Assembly: GCF_001427525.1 (NCBI RefSeq)
Contig: NZ_LMGU01000001.1
Coordinates: 2,601,760 to 2,665,759, forward strand
Source of the DNA: Microbacterium sp. Root61
GTDB taxonomy: Bacteria > Actinomycetota > Actinomycetes > Actinomycetales > Microbacteriaceae
Direction: 5' to 3'
DNA: 64,000 bases
The notes below the pieces were generated by a model. That model was not told the origin of the DNA, searched no databases, and was given only the letters and a program-made list of their open reading frames with translations. The first letter of the stretch is position 1. Each line of letters begins with the position of its first letter. Below are positions 18,992-27,145 of the stretch, piece after piece. A program made the position numbers and the translations under genes.

Positions 18992-20236
18992 ATGGACTCC
19001 ACGCTCACTCGCTCTCAGCTCGTCCGTTGGCGGACCGCGATCTTCGCGATCTTCCTGGCCAGCGGACTGTCGATCGCGACGTGGGCGTCGCGCGTGCCGG
19101 CGATCAAGGTGCAGCTCGACATCTCCAACTCGGAGGTCGGACTGCTGCTGCTCGCGGCCGGAATCGCGTCGATCATCGGGCTCTCGCTGAGCTCGGTCAT
19201 CCTGGCGCGAGTCGGTGCCCGCCGCGGCATGCTCGGGGCGATGCTCGTCTTCGCGGCCGGTGTGGTCGTGGTCGGGATCGGGACGGATGTCGCGCACTCC
19301 TACGCGCTCGTCGCCGTCGGCCTCGCGATGTTCGGACTGGGCAACGGCGCCGTCGACGTGATGATGAACGTCGAGGGCGCAGCGATCGAGAAGTACTCGG
19401 ACCGGACGATCCTCCCGCTGTTCCACGCCTTCTTCAGCTTCGGCACCGTGATCGGCGCCGCACTCGGCTTCCTCGCCATCGCCTGGAACATCGACGTGCT
19501 CGCGCACACCGCCATCATCACCGTGCTGATCGTGGTGATCGCCCTCGTGAGCATCGCCAACGTGCCGCGCCGGGACGTCGCGATGGATCCGGAGGACCCG
19601 CACGCCGCCGTCCCGGCCTCGACGTGGCGGGATCGCCTGCGCCTCGCGCTCTCACCGTGGAAGGAGGCGCGCACCTATGCCCTCGGCGTGATCATGCTCG
19701 GCATGGCCTTCGCGGAGGGCGGGGCCAATGACTGGCTCGCGCTCGGGGTGGCCGAGGGCCACGGCGCCGGTCAGGCGCTGGGCGCCGCGGGGCTCGCCGT
19801 GTTCTCGGTCAGCATGACCGTCGTCCGCATCGCCGGCGGCCCGCTCGTGGACCGGTTCGGACGTGTCGCCACGCTGCGTGTGCTGGCGGTCACCGCCACC
19901 GCGGGACTGCTGCTGTTCATCCTCGCGCCGAACATCCCGCTCGTCTTCGTCGGTGCCGCGCTGTGGGGCGCCGGAGTCTCCCTCGGCTTCCCGCTCGGCA
20001 TGTCCGCCGCAGCCGATGACCCGGCAAAGGCCGCTGCGCGAGTCAGCGCGGCTGCGACGATCGGGTACATCGCGTTCCTCGCCGGACCGCCCCTCCTCGG
20101 CTTCATCAGCGACCACATCGGGCTGCTGAACACCTTGTACATCCTGGTCGGCCTGATCGTGGCATCCGGTCTGGCCTCCTCCGCCGCGAAGCCCATCGCC
20201 GGCTCGACGGTGGGCGCCGGCCACCCCCACGACTGA
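18992..20236 (+). CDS. MFS transporter, YbjJ/FucP-like
   Basis: A 414-residue protein with 12 predicted membrane helices. The N-terminal region LASGLSIATWASRVPAIKVQL and the motif GNGAVDVMMNVEGAAIE fit the YbjJ/FucP-type branch of the major facilitator superfamily. ATG follows the -10 by 5 nt, so the mRNA is leaderless. Its position across the operator region from the LacI regulator suggests import or export of a small carbohydrate-like ligand. The substrate is not determinable. Confidence 0.9.
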   Translation: MDSTLTRSQLVRWRTAIFAIFLASGLSIATWASRVPAIKVQLDISNSEVGLLLLAAGIASIIGLSLSSVILARVGARRGMLGAMLVFAAGVVVVGIGTDVAHSYALVAVGLAMFGLGNGAVDVMMNVEGAAIEKYSDRTILPLFHAFFSFGTVIGAALGFLAIAWNIDVLAHTAIITVLIVVIALVSIANVPRRDVAMDPEDPHAAVPASTWRDRLRLALSPWKEARTYALGVIMLGMAFAEGGANDWLALGVAEGHGAGQALGAAGLAVFSVSMTVVRIAGGPLVDRFGRVATLRVLAVTATAGLLLFILAPNIPLVFVGAALWGAGVSLGFPLGMSAAADDPAKAAARVSAAATIGYIAFLAGPPLLGFISDHIGLLNTLYILVGLIVASGLASSAAKPIAGSTVGAGHPHD

Positions 20237-20293
20237 TCCGGTCCGAGCGCTCACGCGGGGCCGGCCCTGCGTGAGCGCGGGTAGGCTCGTCGG

Positions 20294-20989
20294 GTGCGTC
20301 TCGTCATAGCCCAATGCTCCGTGGACTACGCGGGGCGTCTCAATGCGCACCTGCCGCTGGCCACCCGCCTGCTCGTGCACAAGGCCGACGGCAGCCTGCT
20401 CGTGCACTCCGACGGCGGCTCCTACAAGCCGCTGAACTGGATGAGTCCGCCGTGCTCGCTGACGACGGAGATCCCGGATGACGAGGCCATCGCCGACGGT
20501 GTCGTCGAGCAGTGGCGGGTCACGCACGGGAAGTCCGGCGACACGCTGCTCGTCCGCATCCACGAGATCATCCACGACTCCGCGCACGAGCTCGGCGTGG
20601 ATCCCGGGCTCATCAAGGACGGCGTCGAGGCCGACCTCCAGCGTCTGCTGGCCGATCAGGTCGGCGTCATCGGCGACGGCCTCACCCTCGTGCGCCGCGA
20701 GTTCCCCACCGCGATCGGTCCGGTCGACCTGCTGCTGCGCAACCCCGAGGGCGGCACCATCGCCGTCGAGGTGAAGCGCCGCGGCGACATCGACGGCGTC
20801 GAGCAGCTCACCCGCTACCTCGAGCTGCTCGGTCGCGACCCGCACCTCGCCCCCGTCACGGGCGTGTTCGCCGCCCAGGAGATCAAGCCTCAGGCCCGCG
20901 TCCTGGCAACGGACCGCGGCATCCGCTGCGTCACGCTCGATTACGACGAGATGAAGGGCATCGACTCGGGCGCCCCGCGCCTGTTCTGA
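20294..20989 (+). CDS. nucS: Mismatch-specific endonuclease NucS/EndoMS
   Basis: A 231-residue enzyme of the non-canonical mismatch repair used by actinobacteria that lack MutS/MutL. It cuts both strands at mismatches. The N-terminal dimer domain is followed by a RecB-like nuclease domain carrying GPVDLLLRN and the catalytic IAVEVKRRG. The C-terminus APRLF resembles the beta-clamp binding tail reported for NucS proteins. The GTG at 20294 lies 6 nt after a -10 TAGGCT (20282-20287), so it is leaderless. Closest conserved family: Rv1321-like. Confidence 0.95.
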   Translation: MRLVIAQCSVDYAGRLNAHLPLATRLLVHKADGSLLVHSDGGSYKPLNWMSPPCSLTTEIPDDEAIADGVVEQWRVTHGKSGDTLLVRIHEIIHDSAHELGVDPGLIKDGVEADLQRLLADQVGVIGDGLTLVRREFPTAIGPVDLLLRNPEGGTIAVEVKRRGDIDGVEQLTRYLELLGRDPHLAPVTGVFAAQEIKPQARVLATDRGIRCVTLDYDEMKGIDSGAPRLF

Positions 20990-21078
20990 CAACCTCGCTT
21001 CACTTGCCCTGAATGTACGGGCTTCCCCGCGCGTCGCGAGCATGCAGACCGGATGGGGGCAGCCCGTAGGCTGAGGGC

Positions 21079-21780
21079 ATGCCGCACCGATCCCCCTGGT
21101 CCTGTGTTCTGTGGGATGTCGACGGCACTGTGGTCGACGCCTCCGAGGGGATCCTCCGCCGCCTCGGCATCGCGATGCGGCACTACGGGCACCCCGAGGT
21201 CACGACCGCCGAGCTCGTGCACTGGATCGGTCCGCCGATGTTCGAGACGTTCCAGAAGCAGCTCGGCATGACGCCGGAGCAGGCCACCGAGGCCGTCGCG
21301 TTCTACCGCACGCTCGGGAAGCAGGACGGCTACACGACCGGCGCCCGCCTCTACCCCGGTGTGGGCGAACTGATCGCCGATCTCGATGCCGCGGGCGTCC
21401 CGCAGGCGACGGCCAGCTCCAAGCCCGAGGTGCAGGTGGTCGCCCTCCTCGAGCACTTCGCACTCACCCCGCACTTCGCCGCGATCGTGGGCGCCGACGA
21501 AGACAAGAACCTCCGCAGCTCGAAGGCGGACGTCATCGCCGAGGCATTGCGCCGCCTGGAGCGCGCCGGTGTCGACACCAGCCGCCCCGTGCTGATCGGC
21601 GACCGGCACCACGACGTCGAAGGCGGCGCGATCCACGACGTCCCCGTCATCTTCGTGCACTGGGGCTTCAGCTGGCCGCACGAGGCCGAAGGCGCCCAAG
21701 CCGCGGTCGCCACGATCGAGGAGCTGCGGAGCCTCCTCCTGATTCCGGATGCCGACACCGAGGGCGACCGCGATGCCTGA
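21079..21780 (+). CDS. HAD-superfamily hydrolase (phosphoglycolate phosphatase-like)
   Basis: A 233-residue cytosolic phosphatase. Motif I is DVDGT with Asp13 and Asp15; the helical cap follows, then motif II around ATASSKP, and motif IV GDRHHDVEGG. This layout fits the Gph/PGP group. The ATG lies 6 nt after -10 TAGGCT at 21067-21072 (leaderless). It overlaps the downstream coiled-coil gene by 8 nt, so the two are cotranslated. The substrate is uncertain. Confidence 0.88.
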   Translation: MPHRSPWSCVLWDVDGTVVDASEGILRRLGIAMRHYGHPEVTTAELVHWIGPPMFETFQKQLGMTPEQATEAVAFYRTLGKQDGYTTGARLYPGVGELIADLDAAGVPQATASSKPEVQVVALLEHFALTPHFAAIVGADEDKNLRSSKADVIAEALRRLERAGVDTSRPVLIGDRHHDVEGGAIHDVPVIFVHWGFSWPHEAEGAQAAVATIEELRSLLLIPDADTEGDRDA

Positions 21781-23041
21781 GATCGTCGCCTCCATCCTGA
21801 GCTGGCTCGTGCCGGCTCTGGTGGTGTTCGGCGTCACCGCGATCGCACTCACCGCGATCTTCTGGGCCGCACGGCGCGCGCGCCGCTCACCCCGTGCCCG
21901 TGCCGCGGCCGAAGCCGAGCGCACGCGCGCCGGCGTCGCGCTGGTCGCGCTGGACGATGCGATCGAGGAGGCCGACCTCGAGGTCGAGCTGTCCGGCGCA
22001 CTGTACGGGGGCGATGCGCCGCCGTCGCTCCGCCGAGCGCGGATGACCGCTCAGCATGCGCGCGACCAGGCGTTCGAGGACTACCGGGCGATCTCCTCCG
22101 ACACCGCGGCCCTGCCGCAGGACATCGAGCGCACGTCCGCCCGCATCCGCTCGCGCGCCGACCAGGCCCTCGGGGTGATCGCCCGTGCGCGCGACGAGCA
22201 CACGGAGTGGGTGCGTCGCAACGTCACGGCGCGCGACCAGGTGACCGGCGCGACCCGCCGCCTCGCCGGTCTGCGCGAGTCGATGGGCGACCCGGGCGCG
22301 CTCGTCAGCGACCTCTCGACCCGCTTCGACGAGAGCGAGTGGAAGGATGCCGCGACCGCGGCGAACGCAGCCGTCACACAGGCCAACGCCGCAGCACGCC
22401 TGCTCGCCACCGCCGCCGAGCGTGCCGACGATCCGAGCCGCACCGCCCTGCCCGAACTGGCGCAGGCCGAACGGGCGCTGCGCGGGGCACAGTCCGAGGC
22501 GCGCACGCTCGAGGAGCGGCACCGACTCGTCACCCAGGCTTCCGCCGCGCTTCCCGGTGAGTTCGAGGCCGCGCATGCGGCGCTGCGCCAGGCGCGGGTA
22601 ACTCGCGAAGGACTCGAGCCCGTCGACGCCGACCGACTCGGCGCGGCGATCCGCGAGGCCGACGCCGCCTTGGCCGCGCTCGAGCCCCACGCGGACCGAC
22701 GCCCCACCGCGACGATCGATGCCATCGCCCGCATCCGCGATCGGCTGGACATGGCCCTCGGCGACGCCCGGACGGCGCAGCAGCGGCTCCGCGGGGCACG
22801 CACAGCGCTGCCCGGGACGGTCGCGGCGGCGCGCAACGCGATCGCGCAGGCCGAGGCATCCGTCGCCCACGCGCACGCCGGCGCCGACGCGCGGGTGCGA
22901 CTCGCCGCCGCGCAGGCCGAGCTCGCCGGAGCCCGCCAGTCGCAGGACCCGGTGGAGGCACTGGATGCCGCACGACGCGCGATGCGGCACGCCGAGGACG
23001 CCCAGGCGCTGGCCGCGTACGAGCGGCTCAGCGGTCGCTGA
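21773..23041 (+). CDS. Membrane-anchored coiled-coil protein of unknown function
   Basis: A 422-residue protein. One membrane segment lies near the N-terminus (about residues 6-30), followed by a basic patch RRARRSPRARAAAEAER, then almost continuous Ala/Glu/Arg-rich helices that look like coiled coils to the end. No catalytic motif was recognised. ATG at 21773 is chosen because it lies inside the end of the HAD gene with a good N-terminal helix. Topology suggests a large cytoplasmic coiled-coil domain tethered to the membrane. Function unknown. Confidence 0.75.
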   Translation: MPEIVASILSWLVPALVVFGVTAIALTAIFWAARRARRSPRARAAAEAERTRAGVALVALDDAIEEADLEVELSGALYGGDAPPSLRRARMTAQHARDQAFEDYRAISSDTAALPQDIERTSARIRSRADQALGVIARARDEHTEWVRRNVTARDQVTGATRRLAGLRESMGDPGALVSDLSTRFDESEWKDAATAANAAVTQANAAARLLATAAERADDPSRTALPELAQAERALRGAQSEARTLEERHRLVTQASAALPGEFEAAHAALRQARVTREGLEPVDADRLGAAIREADAALAALEPHADRRPTATIDAIARIRDRLDMALGDARTAQQRLRGARTALPGTVAAARNAIAQAEASVAHAHAGADARVRLAAAQAELAGARQSQDPVEALDAARRAMRHAEDAQALAAYERLSGR

Positions 23042-23167
23042 CGCCACGCGCGACATCAGCCGAAACCTCGCGAAGCTTCCGCCCGACCCCACCGCACCCC
23101 CACCCGACTCCCGCCGCGCCCGACGCACCCGCCCACGCGCGACGGAACGCGCCGCTATCGTGAGGGC

Positions 23168-25249
23168 GTGACTGACACCGCCGCGCGAACCCGCTCCCCG
23201 CTCCTGACGGTGCTCTCGAGGATTCCCGCGACGCTCTCGTTCATCGGCGTGCTGCTGGTGGTCGGGGTGGTGTGGGGAGGTCTGTGGTCACCGTTCGAGG
23301 ACAACCCGCTGTTCCCGTATGTGGCATATGGACTGCCGGCCCTGCTCGAGGGCCAATGGTGGACGCCGGTCACCGGCACCTTCTTCGTCAACCAGCCGTG
23401 GGTGTACCTGTTCACGATCTCCGGCTTCTTCGGCATGGCCTACCTCGAGCTCAAGCGCGGCTCGCGCGTCGCACTCGCGTACTTCAGCCTCGGGCAGCTG
23501 TTCGCGATCTTCAGCACCGCGCTGCTCCTGTGGGTCGGCTCGCTGCTGCCCTGGCCGTGGGCACAGGCGGAGGCACTCCTGACCGACGTCGGGCCCTCCG
23601 GCGGAACGATGGCGTGCATCGCCGCCGCCATCGGCCTGCTCGTGGCCCCCTGGCGCGTGCGCGCCTGGCTCGTACTCATCGCGTTCGTCTTCATCGCGAT
23701 GCTGTTCTGGGGCGCGCTGGCCGACGTCGAGCACGCGATGGCCGTCGGGCTGGTCCTGTTCGTCGACCGTTCGCTGCGCATCCAGCGCACCACGATCCGC
23801 GAACAGCGCCTGATCGCCTTCATCGCGATCCTGGTGCTGGGGGCGACCCAGATCATCACGCTTCTCGTCCCCACGAGTGGACCGTTCGGCGCCACCGAGC
23901 CGGCGTCCGGCGGGTTCATCGACGTCGCCATCGACACCGCCGTCATCCTGATCGTCGCGAACGGTCTGCGGCGCGGTCGCCGGTGGGCCTGGGTCGTGTC
24001 GCTGATCCTGGCGATCTTCAACATGCTGATCGGCGCATTGCTGGTCGCGGTCCTGGTGATCGCCCGCCAGCTCGGCGAGACCGACATCTCGCTCGACGGC
24101 GACCCGAGCCTCGCGATCGCCACGGCCGTGCTGTGGATGCTCCTGTTCATCTACCTGATCTGGGTGCGCAAGGCCTTCCGCGCCCACCGCAAGGCGACCC
24201 TCGGCGCGACGGCTCCGCCCGACATCACCGAGGTGAAGGACGACATCCGTCGTTTCGGCGGCGGCACGCTCTCGTGGATGAGCACATGGGACGGCAACAG
24301 CTACGCCCGCACCTCGACGGGGCTCGTCGTCTACCAGCGTCGGGCCGGCGTCGCGATCGTCCTGGCCGATCCGCTCGGTCCCGAGGAGGGCCGCGACGCC
24401 TCGGTGCGCGAGTTCATCCAGATGGCCGAGCGCGCCGGCCTCATCCCGTGCTTCTTCAGCTCTTCCGACGCGACCAAGGCCGCCGTACCCTCCACCTGGC
24501 GCAGCCTCGTGGTGGCCGACGACACGATCGTCGACCTGCCCGGGCTACAGTTCACCGGCAAGCAGTGGAATTCGGTGCGGTCATCGCTCAATCGCGCCGG
24601 GCGCGAGGAGATGACATTCCGGATGACGCATCTCAAGGACGAGACGTGGGGCATCCAGCAGCAGATCCGCGCCATCTCCGAGATGTGGGTCGGCGACAAG
24701 GGGCTCCCCGAGATGGGGTTCACTCTCGGCACGCTCGTCGAGGCGGAGGACCCGGAGGTGCGCCTCGCGCTCGCGCTCTCCCCGCAGGGGGATGTCGACG
24801 GGTTCCTGTCGTGGCTTCCGGTCTACGGTCCCGGCGGAGCGGTGCGGGGCTGGACGCTGGATCTGATGCGCCGCCGTGACGGCGGGTTCGGCCCCGTGAT
24901 GGAGTACCTCATCGGATCGTCGGCGCGCCAGTTCTCCGAAGAGGGCGCCGAGATCATGTCGCTGTCGGGGGCTCCGCTGGCGCACGACTATCCGCCCGGT
25001 GCCGGCATGATCGCCGAACTCAGCGAGAAGCTCGCCGACGCGCTCGAACCGGTCTACGGGTTCCAGTCGCTGCATAAGTTCAAGCAGAAGTTCAACCCGC
25101 GATACGAGACCATGTATCTGCTGTTCCACGACGAGGCGGACCTCACGCGGATCGGCGCGGGGCTCACTCGCGCGTTCCTGCCGAACGCGACACTGCGTCA
25201 GTTCGCCAGTGCCGGGCTCGAACTCGTGCGCGGCACAGGCAAGGACTGA
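23168..25249 (+). CDS. Rhomboid-like membrane domain fused to a DUF2156 aminoacyl-lipid transferase domain
   Basis: A 693-residue protein. The N-terminal half is membranous. WWTPVTGTFFVNQPWVYLF and the following helices resemble a rhomboid fold, with GPSGG (Ser144) and DVEHA (His189) at the places of the rhomboid catalytic pair. The second half, from about residue 350, is the DUF2156/MprF-type GNAT-like domain (SWMSTWDGNSYARTSTGLVV, later SLSGAPLA), which moves an amino acid from tRNA to a lipid. It probably aminoacylates membrane lipids to lower surface charge. GTG at 23168 follows -10 TATCGT by 6 nt. Confidence 0.82.
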   Translation: MTDTAARTRSPLLTVLSRIPATLSFIGVLLVVGVVWGGLWSPFEDNPLFPYVAYGLPALLEGQWWTPVTGTFFVNQPWVYLFTISGFFGMAYLELKRGSRVALAYFSLGQLFAIFSTALLLWVGSLLPWPWAQAEALLTDVGPSGGTMACIAAAIGLLVAPWRVRAWLVLIAFVFIAMLFWGALADVEHAMAVGLVLFVDRSLRIQRTTIREQRLIAFIAILVLGATQIITLLVPTSGPFGATEPASGGFIDVAIDTAVILIVANGLRRGRRWAWVVSLILAIFNMLIGALLVAVLVIARQLGETDISLDGDPSLAIATAVLWMLLFIYLIWVRKAFRAHRKATLGATAPPDITEVKDDIRRFGGGTLSWMSTWDGNSYARTSTGLVVYQRRAGVAIVLADPLGPEEGRDASVREFIQMAERAGLIPCFFSSSDATKAAVPSTWRSLVVADDTIVDLPGLQFTGKQWNSVRSSLNRAGREEMTFRMTHLKDETWGIQQQIRAISEMWVGDKGLPEMGFTLGTLVEAEDPEVRLALALSPQGDVDGFLSWLPVYGPGGAVRGWTLDLMRRRDGGFGPVMEYLIGSSARQFSEEGAEIMSLSGAPLAHDYPPGAGMIAELSEKLADALEPVYGFQSLHKFKQKFNPRYETMYLLFHDEADLTRIGAGLTRAFLPNATLRQFASAGLELVRGTGKD

Positions 25250-25250
25250 A

Positions 25251-25289
25251 CGCGCGGTCCCCGCCACAACGGTGTGCGGGGACCGCGCG
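25251..25289. terminator. Bidirectional terminator between the DUF2156 gene and the cold-shock gene
   Basis: Perfect 14-bp arms CGCGCGGTCCCCGC (25251-25264) and their complement (25276-25289) flank an 11-nt loop, 1 nt after one stop codon and 9 nt from the other gene's stop. Confidence 0.85.
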
Positions 25290-25298
25290 TGACCGATG

Positions 25299-25505
25299 CT
25301 AGATCGGTCGGATGTTCTCGGCCTGGAGACCCTTGGGGCCCTGCGCGACCTCGAACTCCACGCGCTGGTTCTCCTCGAGGGAGCGGTAACCGCTCGCCTC
25401 GATGGCGCTGTAGTGCGCGAAGACGTCCGCGCCGCCGTCATCGGGGGCGATGAAGCCGAAGCCCTTCTCGGAGTTGAACCACTTGACCGTGCCCTGGGTG
25501 CTCAT
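25299..25505 (-). CDS. csp: Cold-shock protein
   Basis: A 68-residue single OB-fold nucleic-acid-binding protein. It carries RNP1 KGFGFIAP at residues 14-21 and RNP2 VFAHYSAI. Such proteins act as RNA chaperones or transcription antiterminators. The ATG at 25505 gives the standard family length; the longer frame upstream is the leader. No strong ribosome binding site is next to the start, while an AGGAGG is presented inside a leader hairpin about 30 nt upstream. Confidence 0.95.
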   Translation of the reverse strand: MSTQGTVKWFNSEKGFGFIAPDDGGADVFAHYSAIEASGYRSLEENQRVEFEVAQGPKGLQAENIRPI

Positions 25506-25737
25506 TGCATGCCGTTCTGCTGAGGAAACCGCGCCTCCTGCGCGGATTTCCCCACGGTAACGAAAACCACCGACCGCGCGCACCCGGTGCTGACGGATGG
25601 TGACACAAATGTTGCATGAGCGTTCGAGCATGCGCCTACAACCATTCGACGCCCGGGCCTCGGGCTTTCGCTCCATGGCCCGGGCGTCGACGGATCCCCC
25701 CGGATAGGCCACGCAAAGCGTGACAGCGCTCATTCTA
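25506..25737 (-). promoter_or_regulatory. Long structured leader and promoter of the cold-shock gene
   Basis: A -10 TAGAAT reads on the minus strand at 25737-25732, giving a leader of about 220 nt. It contains a hairpin with 13-bp perfect arms (25647-25659 and 25677-25689), and nearer the gene CCGCGC/GCGCGG arms (25529-25545) whose loop holds AGGAG. Long leaders are a known feature of cspA-type genes. Confidence 0.5.
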
Positions 25738-25823
25738 CCGATATATCAGTTCGGTGACGGTTTGCTGTGAGCGGATTTCTGCGGCTGTCCGCTCCGCGCG
25801 CGCCACGTACGCTGGATTCCCTC

Positions 25824-26468
25824 ATGAGCACCGCAGCATCGTTCGCGCCCGTCGATCCGACCGGGGCGATCCTCGGCGACGAGGTGTACGAGCGCTTGGG
25901 CGACGCCATCCTCGACGGGCGCCTCGCCCCCGGTGAGCGACTGCGCGACGTCGAGCTGGCGACGTGGCTCGGGGTGTCCCGGACACCCGTGCGCGAGGCG
26001 CTGCAGCGTCTGGAGCGCATCGGTCTCGTCGAAGTCGCCGCCAACCGCTACACCCGAGTGTCGAGCCCGTCCGACGCGGTCCGCGACGACACGCACGAGT
26101 TCGCGGCCCTCTTTCTCGGCAATGCGGTCAGCCTGGCCGTGCCGCGGTGCTCCGATGAAGCGTTGGCGGATGCCGTGGCCATCGTCGACGACATCGTCGA
26201 AGCATCGCGAGCCGACGATCATGGAGAGATCATGGCCGCCAGTGCGCGCCTGTTCGTGCTGATCGTGAACGCGACCGAGAATGTGGCGTTCCAACGGGTC
26301 ATGCAGGAGGGCGACGTCGCCATCCGTCGCAATCTCGGAGGGTGGCATCCGAGCATCGAATGCCCGATCGAGCGCACCACCGAGTACGTCGCGTTCCGGG
26401 AGGCCGTTGCGACCCGCGATGGAGCTCTGGCCGAGGCGACCCTGCGGCGCATCCACGGCTTACGCTGA
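25824..26468 (+). CDS. GntR-family transcriptional regulator
   Basis: A 214-residue protein. The N-terminal winged helix includes LRDVELATWLGVSRTPVREALQRLERIGLVEV, a clear FadR/GntR signature. A helical FCD-like effector domain follows. ATG at 25824 is preferred to the in-frame GTG at 25767 because -10 TACGCT lies at 25808-25813. An imperfect repeat ACCGA...TCGGT at about 25737-25755 may be a binding site. The target is unknown. Confidence 0.85.
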   Translation: MSTAASFAPVDPTGAILGDEVYERLGDAILDGRLAPGERLRDVELATWLGVSRTPVREALQRLERIGLVEVAANRYTRVSSPSDAVRDDTHEFAALFLGNAVSLAVPRCSDEALADAVAIVDDIVEASRADDHGEIMAASARLFVLIVNATENVAFQRVMQEGDVAIRRNLGGWHPSIECPIERTTEYVAFREAVATRDGALAEATLRRIHGLR

Positions 26469-26495
26469 GCCGCGCCGATCGCTAGCGTGGGCTTC

Positions 26496-26981
26496 GTGGC
26501 CCATATCGAGCTGCGGGACCTCGACGACGACGACCTCGACGCGATCTTCGAGATGATGCGCGACCCCGTCTCGGTCGAGCGCGCGGCCTTCACCGCCGCC
26601 GATCCGGAAGACCGCGCAGCGTTCGACGCCTGGATCGCGCGCGAGCGCTCGAGTCCGGATGTGTCGATGTGGGTCGTCACCGAGAACGGCGGATTCGCCG
26701 GCACGGCCGCCCTGTTCACCGTCGACGGCGACCGCGAGGTCACCTACTGGATCGCCCGTCACGGCTGGGGGCGCGGTGTGGGCACGACCTCCCTGCGCCT
26801 GCTGGTCGCGCGCGAACCGGAGCGCCCTCTGTTCGCGCGCTGCGCGGCGCACAACCTCGCCTCGCTCGCCGTCCTGGCCAAAGTCGGCTTCACCGAGGTG
26901 GAGCGCGGCTCGGCATTCGCTCCGGGTGTCGGTCGCGAGGTCGACGAGATCGTCCTCACCCTCGTACCGACGCTGGAGTAG
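26496..26981 (+). CDS. GNAT-family N-acetyltransferase
   Basis: A 161-residue protein resembling RimJ/RimL acetyltransferases. VTYWIARHGWGRGVGTTSLRLLV contains the acetyl-CoA loop, and ARCAAHNLASLAVLAKVGFTEVER is the conserved C-terminal helix and strand. GTG at 26496 is chosen because -10 TAGCGT lies 7 nt upstream; GTG at 26487 would overlap the -10. The substrate is unknown. Confidence 0.85.
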   Translation: MAHIELRDLDDDDLDAIFEMMRDPVSVERAAFTAADPEDRAAFDAWIARERSSPDVSMWVVTENGGFAGTAALFTVDGDREVTYWIARHGWGRGVGTTSLRLLVAREPERPLFARCAAHNLASLAVLAKVGFTEVERGSAFAPGVGREVDEIVLTLVPTLE

Positions 26982-27049
26982 TCCGGACGCACCCCGCTGC
27001 CGAGGTCTAGGGCGGCGGTACTCGGCGTACTCGGCGACCTGTCTTAGGG

Positions 27050-27080
27050 TTGATGGGGATACCCTACCCCCCTAGGGTAT
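27050..27080 (+). promoter_or_regulatory. Promoter with an operator-like inverted repeat upstream of the DHA2 exporter
   Basis: TTGATG at 27050-27055 and TAGGGT at 27073-27078, 17 bp apart, form a plausible promoter. A perfect inverted repeat ATACCCTA (27059-27066) and TAGGGTAT (27073-27080) flanks a run of six C. A/T-rich arms around a G/C tract are typical of CsoR/RcnR/FrmR operators. Confidence 0.55.
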
Positions 27081-27145
27081 TAACGGTTGTAGCCGGGGCG
27101 CTCCTGTCCCTGCGCACTCGCACCTCTACAAGGACGGAGCAGACC

